From assembly GCA_023431185.1 (NCBI GenBank), contig JAEYXS010000097.1, positions 1-28,750 on the forward strand: a stretch of 28,750 bases of DNA, in the 5' to 3' direction. The notes under the pieces were generated by a model. It worked only from the letters and a program-made list of their open reading frames with translations, was not told where the DNA came from and searched no databases. Below, in pieces: positions 9,996 to 17,791 of this stretch. This DNA is from Verrucomicrobiota bacterium (lineage in GTDB: Bacteria; Verrucomicrobiota; Verrucomicrobiia; Limisphaerales; JAEYXS01). Made by a program: the position numbers and the translations under genes. How positions within the stretch are numbered: position 1 is the stretch's first letter; each line of letters begins with the position of its first letter.

Positions 9996-10030
9996 AAATC
10001 CGTGTGCTTCCGTGTTCCATCCGTGGCTAA
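9996..10030 (+). repeat. Interspersed repeat copy 1 (CCGTGTGCTTCCGTGTT type)
   Basis: A 35-nt sequence running from aaatccgtgtgcttccgtgt to atccgtggctaa lies in the gap before the isomerase-like gene. A second copy in the same direction is at 11147-11180, differing by one substitution near the start and a small difference (CC against G) in the middle. It contains the internal near-repeat CCGTGTG / CCGTGTT / CCGTGGC. Confidence 0.8.
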
Positions 10031-10106
10031 CACCTTCCCCCCCTCTGAAAACTTGGGGCTCCTTAGTCATTGCGAAGCTTATTTCTCCAAGTTATCACAT
10101 TCCCCC

Positions 10107-11024
10107 ATGAAATCCCTGTTCACTAGACGCGCCTTTCTGTCCCTCGTTGCCGCGCTGGCCACGCTGCCGGCCAGCCTGACCACCTTCGCCGCCAACCCTA
10201 TCCCCGCCGAATACCACATCGGCGGCTTCGCGGTCGGCGTGCAAGCCTACAGCTTCAACCGCTTCACCCTCTTTGAAGCCATCGAAAAGACTGAGATGAC
10301 CGGCGGCAAAGTCATCGAACTCTACCCCAATCACAAACTCAGCAAGGAACGCCCCGACGCCTTCTGCAATCATAACGCCCCCGACGAGATCCTCGATCTC
10401 GTGAAAGAGAAGCTCAAGAAGCACGGCATCAAAGTCGTGAACTACGGCGTGGTGCCCATACCCAATGACGAGGCCGGTGCCCGCAAGGTCTTCGAGTTCG
10501 CCAAAAAGATGGGCCTCTACGCCATCACCACGGAATCTGATGGCTCCATCGACATGATCGAAAAAATGGTGAAGGAATACGACATCAAGGTGGGCTTCCA
10601 CCAGCACGCCAAGCGCTTCAAGAAAGGCCCGGATGGCCAGCAGGTGGAGAACACCGACTACAAGATCTGGAACCCCGAATACGTCCTGAACCTCGTGAAG
10701 AACCGCGACAAACGCATCGGGGCCGCCGCCGATGTCGGCCACTGGCAGACCTCCGGCCTCAAGGCCATCGACGCCATCAAACTCCTCGAAGGCCGCATCA
10801 TCAGCCTCCACATGAAAGACCGCGGCGCCCTCGGGCCGAGTAACCACGACATGATCTTCGGCACCGGCATCACCGGCATCGGCGACATGCTCGCCGAACT
10901 CCGCCGCCAGAAATTCGACGGCAACATCTCCATCGAATACGAGTACAATTGGGACAACTCCGTCCCCGACATCGCCCAATGCATCGGCTTCGTCCGCGGC
11001 TGGGGTGCGGCGAACGCTAAATAG
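10107..11024 (+). CDS. Tat-exported sugar phosphate isomerase/epimerase-like TIM-barrel protein
   Basis: The ATG at 10107 starts a signal peptide with a twin-arginine motif (TRRAFLS), a hydrophobic core and cleavage near TFA-ANP. This start is preferred to in-frame codons further upstream, which would add about 100 residues without protein character. The 305-residue product reads as a xylose-isomerase-like/AP-endonuclease-2 fold: AVGVQAYSFNRFT (strand 1), KVIELYPNH, KVVNYGVVP, KVGFHQHAKRF, GAAADVGHW, IISLHMKD and a closing ISIEYEYNW. The His, Asp and Glu residues in these strands are candidate metal ligands. Such proteins isomerise or epimerise sugars or related polyols; the substrate is not known. 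It is transcribed alone, with a strong terminator after it. No clear Shine-Dalgarno precedes the ATG. Confidence 0.88.
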   Translation: MKSLFTRRAFLSLVAALATLPASLTTFAANPIPAEYHIGGFAVGVQAYSFNRFTLFEAIEKTEMTGGKVIELYPNHKLSKERPDAFCNHNAPDEILDLVKEKLKKHGIKVVNYGVVPIPNDEAGARKVFEFAKKMGLYAITTESDGSIDMIEKMVKEYDIKVGFHQHAKRFKKGPDGQQVENTDYKIWNPEYVLNLVKNRDKRIGAAADVGHWQTSGLKAIDAIKLLEGRIISLHMKDRGALGPSNHDMIFGTGITGIGDMLAELRRQKFDGNISIEYEYNWDNSVPDIAQCIGFVRGWGAANAK

Positions 11025-11110
11025 GAACGCGGTGCCGCAAGCGGGGCCGCTTCAACGTCCAATCGTAACCGGACTTTGAACTGGCAGCGGCACAATCGAA
11101 TCAACAAATA

Positions 11111-11143
11111 AACAGGCGACCGAAAGGTCGCCTGTTTTCTTTT
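11111..11143 (+). terminator. Rho-independent terminator after the isomerase-like gene
   Basis: An 11-bp perfect stem (11111-11121 with 11126-11136) closes a GAAA tetraloop (11122-11125). A T-rich tract follows. It lies 86 nt past the stop codon. Confidence 0.9.
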
Positions 11144-11146
11144 CCA

Positions 11147-11180
11147 AAATCTGTGTGCTTCCGTGTTGATCCGTGGCTAA
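11147..11180 (+). repeat. Interspersed repeat copy 2 (CTGTGTGCTTCCGTGTT type)
   Basis: This is the second direct copy of the repeat at 9996-10030, 34 nt long, starting aaatctgtgtgcttccgtgt and ending atccgtggctaa. It begins just after the terminator, so the isomerase-like gene and its terminator are bracketed by the two copies. Confidence 0.8.
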
Positions 11181-11196
11181 AAAACCTGCGCCTCCT

Positions 11197-11220
11197 AGCC
11201 CCGGCGCTTTGGCCGGGGTT
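11197..11220 (-). other. GC-rich hairpin behind the small secreted protein gene
   Basis: CCCCGGC (11199-11205) pairs with GCCGGGG (11212-11218) around a 6-nt loop, with two more weak pairs outside. It lies 25 nt past the stop of the minus-strand gene ending at 11246. No T tract follows directly; a run of six T occurs about 14 nt later on the minus strand. It may stop transcription or protect the mRNA end. Confidence 0.45.
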
Positions 11221-11245
11221 TGCGTCCATCACCCCACCACCACCG

Positions 11246-11683
11246 CTACTTGCAATTCGCTTTCTCTACCTTCAGCGTGAAACCCTCGAAAACCCATTCA
11301 TAAACGGGTGGCTTAGTCTTGTCCTTCTGAGGCTTCGCTTTGATGGCCAGTTTTACCCGGAGCGCTATCTGGTGCTTCGCCTCCAGCTTCCCCGTGATGC
11401 GCCGGTCCAATCCGCTCACCGTCACCTTCGGCGGCAAATCCCCGCCGATCACCGAGGTATCCACCGTCAAGGCGCCGGTGACACGATACTCATAAGTCGT
11501 CCCGGTATCGGAACAGTTCTGGATCATCGACTTGGGGACCGGTATCTCGAACACCTTGTCCGCCGTCTTCTTGCCGATCTTGACCGAAAGATCATGGAAC
11601 AACTTGGGCTCAGCATCAGCACCTTGCACGGGAATCAAAGCCGCTAACATTATGGCCAAGGTGAAAGCGAAGTATGTTTTCAT
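11246..11683 (-). CDS. Small secreted protein of unknown function
   Basis: I do not recognise the family. The ATG at 11683 gives a 145-residue product with a signal peptide (MKTYFAFTLAIMLAALIPVQ, cut near GADA). The mature part is charged and looks beta-rich: EPKLFHDLSVKIGKKTADKV, then alternating hydrophobic strands (YEYRVTGALTVD, PPKVTVSGLD, IALRVKLAIKAK). It has two cysteines (NCSD and the C-terminal ANCK), which could pair after export. The start lies 14 nt after the stop of the FGE-like gene, so the two are very likely co-transcribed. An in-frame TTG at 11701 overlaps that stop codon and would allow translational coupling, but it would put a few extra residues before the signal peptide. 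Confidence 0.7.
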   Translation of the reverse strand: MKTYFAFTLAIMLAALIPVQGADAEPKLFHDLSVKIGKKTADKVFEIPVPKSMIQNCSDTGTTYEYRVTGALTVDTSVIGGDLPPKVTVSGLDRRITGKLEAKHQIALRVKLAIKAKPQKDKTKPPVYEWVFEGFTLKVEKANCK

Positions 11684-11697
11684 GACTAAGTAGGCGT

Positions 11698-12495
11698 TCA
11701 AGGTTTGTCGGACAAAGGTTCTTTGGCCAGCACCACACGGAATCCACGGTCATCGCTCCAATGATCCAAATCCCCATGGGCGCGATAACTGGACCAACTG
11801 TAAGGATGACCGGAGCGATTCCACGAACAGCCACGGATCAGGCGGCGTTCCGTTGATCTGGCGTCCAGTTGACCCTCACACCACTGCGAGACATTACCGG
11901 ACATATCATAGAGACCGAAGGCATTGGGCTTGAAGCTCCCCACCGGCGAGGTCTTCTCAAATTCATCCACCATCCATTCCACGAGGTAATTGCCGAAGTT
12001 TTTCGGTGGCCGCTTATCCTCCCCCCATGGGTAGAGTTTCACGGACCACATCTTGTCCGTCAGCGTGGCCCCCTGTTCCTTGTCCGCGATGCCGACGGCC
12101 ACACTCCATTCCTCATCGGTCGGCAGACGGTAATAGGAACCTTCCGGTATCTTCCCCGCCTTCCGCTCGCGCTCCGTCAGCCACCCGCAAAACGCTTTGG
12201 CATCCTTCCACGACACATTGACGACCGGGTGCGTGGGACCAAGGGCGGGATCAGCCCACTTGCGGTCTATGTTTTTGTCCTTGGTGAAAGCCTCAAAGTC
12301 TTGGGCACGAGTCGGCCAGATGCAGAACTGCACCTTGGTCCCGGCGACCGGAACGAACTTCATGCCCAACGAATTCTCCATCGCAGCCGGCCTGGCGTCC
12401 GCACCGTCGGCCACGCCTGAAACCGCCGTCCACAAGCTGACCATGCAAATCAGGAAAACCCGGCGGGAGATGGACGGCTTCATACGTCGCACCAT
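11698..12495 (-). CDS. Secreted FGE/sulfatase-modifying-factor-like domain protein, catalytic cysteines absent
   Basis: This 265-residue product opens with a Tat-like signal (SISRRVFLICMVSL, cut near DGADA). The FGE-sulfatase fold follows: NSLGMKFVPV near residue 45, HPVVNVSWKDAKAFCGWLTE, YYRLPTDEEW, FGLYDMSGNVSQWCEG, LIRGCSWNR and the closing DDRGFRVVLA. Active formylglycine-generating enzymes carry two cysteines just after the RGGSW/GGSY motif. Here that stretch reads RGCSWNRSGHPYSWSSYR, with no cysteine at those places, so copper-dependent sulfatase activation is unlikely; a binding or structural role is inferred. No sulfatase gene is nearby. The ATG at 12495 was chosen because GGAAG lies 4-8 nt upstream; 12483 is an alternative. 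The downstream neighbour at 11683 follows after 14 nt. Confidence 0.88.
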   Translation of the reverse strand: MVRRMKPSISRRVFLICMVSLWTAVSGVADGADARPAAMENSLGMKFVPVAGTKVQFCIWPTRAQDFEAFTKDKNIDRKWADPALGPTHPVVNVSWKDAKAFCGWLTERERKAGKIPEGSYYRLPTDEEWSVAVGIADKEQGATLTDKMWSVKLYPWGEDKRPPKNFGNYLVEWMVDEFEKTSPVGSFKPNAFGLYDMSGNVSQWCEGQLDARSTERRLIRGCSWNRSGHPYSWSSYRAHGDLDHWSDDRGFRVVLAKEPLSDKP

Positions 12496-12581
12496 AAACT
12501 TCCGCCAGCCCACGCACAACGCCAAACGACTTCACCCCCTCCTATCGCACCGAACATTGGCCAACCGCATGAACTCCCTGA

Positions 12582-12615
12582 AAACGAAAGCGGTGGCCCA
12601 TCCGGCCGCCGCTTT
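12582..12615 (-). terminator. Terminator hairpin after the kinase gene
   Basis: A 12-bp stem with one G-T pair (12587-12598 with 12604-12615) encloses a 5-nt loop. Read on the minus strand it is followed by cgttttc, and on the plus strand by gttttcc, so it could work in both directions. It lies about 70 nt past the kinase stop codon. Confidence 0.75.
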
Positions 12616-12686
12616 GTTTTCCCCATATCAGCAACCCTGCCTGACTGCCTATGGCTTGTTCCCCACAAGTTCGCTTGGATCCAAAA

Positions 12687-15600
12687 TCACTTGGCTTCCT
12701 TTAGGTCGAATTGCTTCAACGCCGCCTCCGCTTCCGCCAGCTCACGTGCCAGCTTGGCCAATTCTGTTCGGGGAAGCCTATCACCCGCCAGCAGCTTCAC
12801 CCGTTCATATTTCTTCGCCGCCCCATCCCGCTTGACCTCCAAGGCTGCACGTGCATCTCCTTTATGCATCGCTTCCGCCCACTTGAGATGCGTTTCCGCA
12901 TCAACCCATTCATTCAGCGTGGTCCGTCCCGCCTCCATCAGCAGCTTGGCATTTTCATAATCTTTGCGAGCCTGCTCGACCATCTCCTGGGACACCAGCG
13001 GGGTGGGCACAGGATTCTCCACGGTTCGCTTCTCCCCCATACCTGCCTTGCGATTCCACGCATTCACCTTCTCAAATGCCTCCAGCCCCAACAACATCTT
13101 ATACTGGCCCACCTGCATCTTCATCTCCTCCGGTAGCGCCTGCCGTTTGATCCGCGCGATGATCTCCTTCGGCTGCGCCGCGTCCGTGGTGGCGGAGCCG
13201 AACGTGCGGAAGAGTGCGATCTCCTGTATCGATCCCGCGTTCATCGTCAGACTCTTCGGCATCGCGAGCTGCCACCAGTTCAACACCTCACGCGGCTTCA
13301 CCTGCCACGCCATGTTCGTCCCGTAATCCGTGCGATTCGGCATGGGCACCGTACCTAGCACGTTGCCATTCACCGACCATGACCAGAGCTGGTTCGTCCC
13401 CTGGCCATCGTCCTCCCGTTTGCCCATCCAGGAGAGCCACGTATTGATGCCATCCCCCTCATCCGTGGCCACCACCGCCGTGAGCGAGGGCACCGGCTCC
13501 CGGTGATCATCCCCATGCCGGATGAACACCTCAAACGTCACCAAAGCACCGGGCGGCACTTTCAGATTCAATCCGTTCTGCACCTGCATGGCCAAACCGT
13601 TTGGCGCAGCTGGCGGCGAGGTCGGATTGATGGAACTTAGCTCCAGCGTGGCAATGGGCTGAAATCCTTGGCGGATCTCCTTCACGCTGTAACTCCAAAA
13701 GACCACCACGGCCACTATCCCAACCACCAGAATCAATCCTCCCACAACGACCCCGGCGAATAGACAGCCTTTCAGACCGTTCTTCCGCGCCAGCCAGACC
13801 ATCAGCACCACCCCACCGATGAACAAACCGCCCAGAACCAGCACGCCCAAAATCAACCACACCGGGAAAATGAACTTCGTAGGCACTTGCACCGTTGTGC
13901 TCCGCGTAGGGCCGACTTGCCGGGGTGAAACCGCCGCTGGCTGCGACGGCATTGCTTTCACCGGAACGCCCACTTTCGTCTGGTTGGATGCTTGATTGAT
14001 ATCCTCCACCGTACGTTTATAGCGAATAATCATGCCGTTGGAATCCGCAACCTTCTCCTCTGACAGGTTAAATCGACGTATAAGTTCCACCCGCAGTGTT
14101 TCCCACCACTTAGAATCGTTGGTCACAATGAAATCGAATCTCGTTTCGGCCGGTCCGGTTTCCAGCACTATTCTCATACTGGAATCTTTTTGCGACCAAG
14201 CTGCCGCCATCAATTCCTGCAACGTCTTTCCTCGCGCCAGATAACGGTCCTTACCAAACATATCGAAAGGTATCCAATCCTTTGGCAACATGGATTCTCT
14301 CAGCAAAAACATCGGCGGAACTCGGTTTAACGTTTCGCTGTTTGCCTCCCAAATCCAGTCACCCGGATACTTCCCTGTCGTTAGTATATTTTCTGCCTTT
14401 GAATCCCTTGAAACATCCAGTTGCTTTAAAGCCGCTTCCGCTACCGGCTGGACCTTTGGCAAAGCTCCCAGCCGGTTTTGCGAGCGTAGGAGCATCCGTT
14501 CATTTTCACGCAACCATGCCCCCTGTTCGCGCCCGTGTGAAACCCAGAAAAAGACCGCGCTCAAAAGCATGCCCCCTACAGCCGCCGAGAATACCCACAG
14601 TTTCTGCGATTGCCGGTAGTCCTGCAACCAGAGTCCGGCATTAAGAATAATAAACCCCAGAATTGCCCAAGGTGCCGCCATCAAAATCGCGAAGAGATAG
14701 GGATTCATCACAGGCATGGGCTGCGCAAGCTGACGCCCAAGGGACTCCGCATCTCGCAAATTCTGCTCCAACTGATGGAGAAACTGGCTGCGGGCATCAT
14801 ACTCACCTGTGGCTTTCGCGACCGCTTCGGCCCCTGCCTTGGGGTTGTTCATTGCGTCCCTGGCCCGGATCTTTTCCACTTTGGCGCTCCCCATTGATGA
14901 AACCGAAAAATGCCTGAGATTTTCCACCGCCTTGAGGTTCTTATCTTGCAACAAAGCTGCGGATTCTGAAAAGCGCGTTTCCTGCCAGGTCGCCAGATTC
15001 AACGCCCCGACCGATAACAGCAGGCAAATACAGGCAGCTCCTTTATATCGAATTCCTTTGGATGGAACTGAGCCTGCCAACTCTTCCTGCGGAGCACCGC
15101 CCAACCTTCTTGCCGCCCAAGGCAGCAAGACCGCCCCCAGCCAAGTCAGCGGCACGATCACCGCCTCCGATGTCGTCGGATTCCACTTTCCCCTTTCATC
15201 CAGCATCGCCAGGAAAAAGAATATGGCAAACCCTACCACCGGCAGCGCCAGTATCCAGGCCACGATAGACAACGCCTTCAACCGTCCCTTGATCCGTTCG
15301 AGGCCACCTTGATCCTTGCCCTGCTCTGCCTGCCGCAGCGCATTCCCTGTCATCACCCCCACAAACGGCGACACCACCGCCATGATCCCCACCACCAGCA
15401 GATACGCCGAATCCCGGCTGAACCGGAACGACAGCATGCCGATGAAGCAGATGCCTAAGATGACACCCGCGTAAAAAACCACTACCATGACCGGAAAACC
15501 GGCCGTTCCGTGTTTACGGGTTACCGGACCAAACCATCCCTCTCTGCGCAACCGCATCAATGTGAAGTGAACAAGTGAACACGTGGTCACGAGCACACAC

Positions 15601-16979
15601 TGAATTAGCACCATCGCCCCCAGAACAACTGGCTGCCCCCGGAATGCTTCCCACGGGGACAACATTTTGCCAGCCGTTGCCCCGACAAACAGAACGAGCG
15701 GAACTCCCACCAGCGAGGCGAAAAGTTGAATTCCGTTCATCGCTACCGCTGCCCGCCACCAGCCCACCCTCAAACTCAGCAACCCGAACCCGATGAGCAG
15801 ATGCAGCACCAACAGGTTCAGGAAGATTTGTCCCCAAGAAATGAAAGCAAAGATGCTGTTAACCAGTGCCAGCCCACCTTGCACCATCATCCAGCCGGCG
15901 ATCAACTTCAGCTCACGCGGCATGGGCCCGCTCTTTGCCGGGGTGATGTCCTCCTGTGCCGAAAGTTCCTGATCGCGGCCCTTTTCCCCCACCATCTCCA
16001 CCTGCGTCTTGAACTCGCCCGCCGTCTGATACCGCAGCTCCGGTGTCTTCTCCAGCGCCCGCAACACGATCTCATCCAGCCGCACATCGATCTGCACCTT
16101 GCGGGAAGGTGGCTGCAACTTGTCCGTCGGCAATTCCCCCGTCAGCAATTCATACAGCACCACGCCCAGTGAGTAGATGTCTGCGCGATGATCCGCCGCC
16201 TGCGGATGCTCCAGTTGCTCCGGCGCCATATACTGCGGCGTCCCCATCGTCGTCTGCTGGGTGGCAGAAATGGCTGATGCCTGCTCTCCCTGGCCCTCTC
16301 CTCCTGAGGAGGCGAGGGAAATGGAAGCAGCGGACGTTTCCGATCCCAGCATCTTTGCGATGCCGAAATCCGCGATCTTCACCCGGCCATCCTTCGCCAG
16401 CAGCAGATTCTCCGGCTTGATGTCCCGGTGCACGATCCCGTGCTCATGCGCATACTGCAACGCTTCACAAACCGGCGGCACGATGGCCAATGCCTCGGAT
16501 GGCTGCAGTTTCCGCGAGCGCAAAAGCTGCCGCAGATTCACCCCATCCACAAACTCCATCAGCAGGTAGTAGAAACCGCCCGCCTGACCGAAATCATGCA
16601 CCGTCACGATGTTCGGATGATTCAACACCGCCAGTGCCTGCGCCTCCTTCTCGAACCGCGCCGCGAACTTCGCATCTTGCACCCGCTCCGGGGCCAGCAG
16701 CTTCAGCGCGACCAGCCGGTTCAACGATTTTTGCCGCGCCTTGTAAACCACTCCCATGCCACCCCGCCCCAAGCACTCCAAAATCTCCAACTGCGGAAAC
16801 TGCGGTGCCAGCTCGGCCGGCGTCAACGTCGGCAAAGGCTCCTTCGTCTCCGCACCGGTGAAAGCCGTGTCCGTGGCGAAGTTCAACGCCCCCAAGCAGG
16901 CCGGGCACAACCCCTCTGGCGCAGAAGCCTTTAGCTCCTTGCCACAACGCGGGCATTTCAGATGTCCAGTATCGCTCAT
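12687..16979 (-). CDS. Giant membrane-bound Ser/Thr protein kinase with zinc ribbon and extra C-terminal domains
   Basis: The 1430-residue product starts at the ATG at 16979; the codon before it is an in-frame GTG. A four-cysteine zinc ribbon (C9, C12, C25, C28) leads into a Hanks-type kinase domain at about 65-330. The domain shows the glycine loop LGRGGMGVVYKA, Lys93 in ALKLL, HRDIKPEN (D186), DFG (204-206), an activation segment enlarged by an insertion, and APE (252-254), so it should be active. About ten membrane helices follow between residues 355 and 820. A soluble region at about 862-990 faintly resembles the soil-associated TIGR03435 family (RFDF..., LRVELIRRFNL). Two more membrane helices lie near 1040-1090, then a beta-rich part and a charged, probably coiled-coil tail. 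Role inferred: an envelope signalling kinase working with the sigma factor whose gene ends 51 nt upstream. Its own putative promoter sits in that gap. Confidence 0.92.
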   Translation of the reverse strand: MSDTGHLKCPRCGKELKASAPEGLCPACLGALNFATDTAFTGAETKEPLPTLTPAELAPQFPQLEILECLGRGGMGVVYKARQKSLNRLVALKLLAPERVQDAKFAARFEKEAQALAVLNHPNIVTVHDFGQAGGFYYLLMEFVDGVNLRQLLRSRKLQPSEALAIVPPVCEALQYAHEHGIVHRDIKPENLLLAKDGRVKIADFGIAKMLGSETSAASISLASSGGEGQGEQASAISATQQTTMGTPQYMAPEQLEHPQAADHRADIYSLGVVLYELLTGELPTDKLQPPSRKVQIDVRLDEIVLRALEKTPELRYQTAGEFKTQVEMVGEKGRDQELSAQEDITPAKSGPMPRELKLIAGWMMVQGGLALVNSIFAFISWGQIFLNLLVLHLLIGFGLLSLRVGWWRAAVAMNGIQLFASLVGVPLVLFVGATAGKMLSPWEAFRGQPVVLGAMVLIQCVLVTTCSLVHFTLMRLRREGWFGPVTRKHGTAGFPVMVVVFYAGVILGICFIGMLSFRFSRDSAYLLVVGIMAVVSPFVGVMTGNALRQAEQGKDQGGLERIKGRLKALSIVAWILALPVVGFAIFFFLAMLDERGKWNPTTSEAVIVPLTWLGAVLLPWAARRLGGAPQEELAGSVPSKGIRYKGAACICLLLSVGALNLATWQETRFSESAALLQDKNLKAVENLRHFSVSSMGSAKVEKIRARDAMNNPKAGAEAVAKATGEYDARSQFLHQLEQNLRDAESLGRQLAQPMPVMNPYLFAILMAAPWAILGFIILNAGLWLQDYRQSQKLWVFSAAVGGMLLSAVFFWVSHGREQGAWLRENERMLLRSQNRLGALPKVQPVAEAALKQLDVSRDSKAENILTTGKYPGDWIWEANSETLNRVPPMFLLRESMLPKDWIPFDMFGKDRYLARGKTLQELMAAAWSQKDSSMRIVLETGPAETRFDFIVTNDSKWWETLRVELIRRFNLSEEKVADSNGMIIRYKRTVEDINQASNQTKVGVPVKAMPSQPAAVSPRQVGPTRSTTVQVPTKFIFPVWLILGVLVLGGLFIGGVVLMVWLARKNGLKGCLFAGVVVGGLILVVGIVAVVVFWSYSVKEIRQGFQPIATLELSSINPTSPPAAPNGLAMQVQNGLNLKVPPGALVTFEVFIRHGDDHREPVPSLTAVVATDEGDGINTWLSWMGKREDDGQGTNQLWSWSVNGNVLGTVPMPNRTDYGTNMAWQVKPREVLNWWQLAMPKSLTMNAGSIQEIALFRTFGSATTDAAQPKEIIARIKRQALPEEMKMQVGQYKMLLGLEAFEKVNAWNRKAGMGEKRTVENPVPTPLVSQEMVEQARKDYENAKLLMEAGRTTLNEWVDAETHLKWAEAMHKGDARAALEVKRDGAAKKYERVKLLAGDRLPRTELAKLARELAEAEAALKQFDLKEAK
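16267..16324. repeat. REP-like palindromic insertion inside the kinase gene, with 7-bp flanking direct repeat
   Basis: GAAATGG occurs at 16267-16273 and again at 16318-16324, exactly 51 nt apart. Between them lies a purine/pyrimidine-biased segment with the palindrome ccctctcctcc (16294-16304), loop tga, ggaggcgaggg (16308-16318), 10 of 11 arm positions paired. Removing one 51-nt unit deletes exactly 17 codons and joins SAASIS directly to ATQQTTMGTPQYMAPEQ, the expected activation segment. The direct repeat is what a target-site duplication would look like. Confidence 0.65.
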
Positions 16980-16989
16980 CACCTACTGA

Positions 16990-17015
16990 TTAAGCGGCCC
17001 AGTTCGTTTGTTACA
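16990..17015 (-). promoter_or_regulatory. Candidate sigma-factor promoter upstream of the kinase
   Basis: On the minus strand TGTAACAAAC (17006-17015) is followed after exactly 10 nt by GCTTAA (16990-16995), with a T run just before it. The ATG at 16979 is only 10 nt further on, so the leader would be very short. The same arrangement occurs before the sigma gene (17792-17817). Confidence 0.55.
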
Positions 17016-17030
17016 AAAAATCTCATGGCC

Positions 17031-17771
17031 TCATCCCTGGCTGAGCAACCCCACCACATGACGCACCTCTTCATCCACCTCATTCGCCTCGGAAACCGTA
17101 TCCGCCACCGCCTCACGGAACACTTCCCGGAACCTTTTCCTGAGCCGATGCACCGCCACGCGGACCGCCCCTTCATTCATCCCCAAGTCCCTCGCGATCT
17201 TCGCATAGTCGATCGCTCCCCGCTCCGCTGTCAGGCATGTCTTCAGCCGCTCATACTCGCCCGTCTTGCCCGCCGTCTCGTATTCGTTGCGCAGGTCCGC
17301 CATCGTTTTCTGCAGCAGCGCCATCGCCCACTCCCGTTCGTAGATCTGGTCCGGCGGCTGGCCGACCGGCTCCGTCTTGTATTTGGCCTCTGCCACTTCC
17401 GTGTCGAAGGAAACAATCGTCTGTCCGCCCCCTCGCTTCAACGCCCGCACCCGATCCCACTCGTTCAGGAGAAACCGCTTGAGCGCTACCCGGAGAAACG
17501 TGCGGAAATGTCCCTTCTCCCGGTCCGCCGCTTTCAGGTAATCCTTGGCCAGAAACCGCGCGATGAATTCCTGCGTAAGGTCTTGGGCATCATGCGGACT
17601 ATGCCCCTGATGCCGCACATAGGCGTAAAGCGGATACCAATAGGTGCGGCATAGCGTCTCCCACGCGGCAGCGGAATCTGGAGATGCCTTGTCCTGCGCC
17701 GCCAGCACCACCGACCAACGGGTGGTGACGAACAGCGACGGCGCCTTGGTAGATGGACTCGTATCGGACAC
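17031..17771 (-). CDS. ECF-like RNA polymerase sigma factor, kinase-linked
   Basis: The product has 246 residues. Region 2 lies at about 37-105 (AWETLCRTYWYPLYAYVRHQ, DAQDLTQEFIARFL, FRTFLRVALKRFLLNEW) and region 4 at about 175-222 (DYAKIARDLGMNEGAVRVAV, then HRLRKRFREVF, a helix-turn-helix). There is no region 1 or 3, as in ECF-type factors. The N-terminal VTTRWSVVLAA and a 24-residue acidic C-terminal tail are extra. The start is GTG at 17771; no internal ATG comes before region 2. AAGGTGAGG lies about 15 nt upstream, rather far for a Shine-Dalgarno. No anti-sigma factor is next to it; instead the kinase follows after 51 nt, a pairing known from planctomycetes and verrucomicrobia in which phosphorylation may control the sigma factor (inference here). 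The promoter-like motif before it suggests autoregulation. Confidence 0.92.
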   Translation of the reverse strand: MSDTSPSTKAPSLFVTTRWSVVLAAQDKASPDSAAAWETLCRTYWYPLYAYVRHQGHSPHDAQDLTQEFIARFLAKDYLKAADREKGHFRTFLRVALKRFLLNEWDRVRALKRGGGQTIVSFDTEVAEAKYKTEPVGQPPDQIYEREWAMALLQKTMADLRNEYETAGKTGEYERLKTCLTAERGAIDYAKIARDLGMNEGAVRVAVHRLRKRFREVFREAVADTVSEANEVDEEVRHVVGLLSQG

Positions 17772-17791
17772 GTGATGCTTGTGCCCTCACC

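Noticed and set aside
10095..10979. Minus-strand frame of 294 codons
   Set aside because: It is the mirror of the isomerase-like gene; its product is a run of Val, Asp, Glu, Phe and Gly without domain signs.
11698..12495. Active formylglycine-generating enzyme
   Set aside because: The two active-site cysteines of the family are not present at the expected place, so only the fold is called.
12293..12668. Extra minus-strand frames overlapping the FGE-like gene and its upstream gap
   Set aside because: They are out of frame with the FGE-like gene, lack domain features, and one crosses the kinase terminator.
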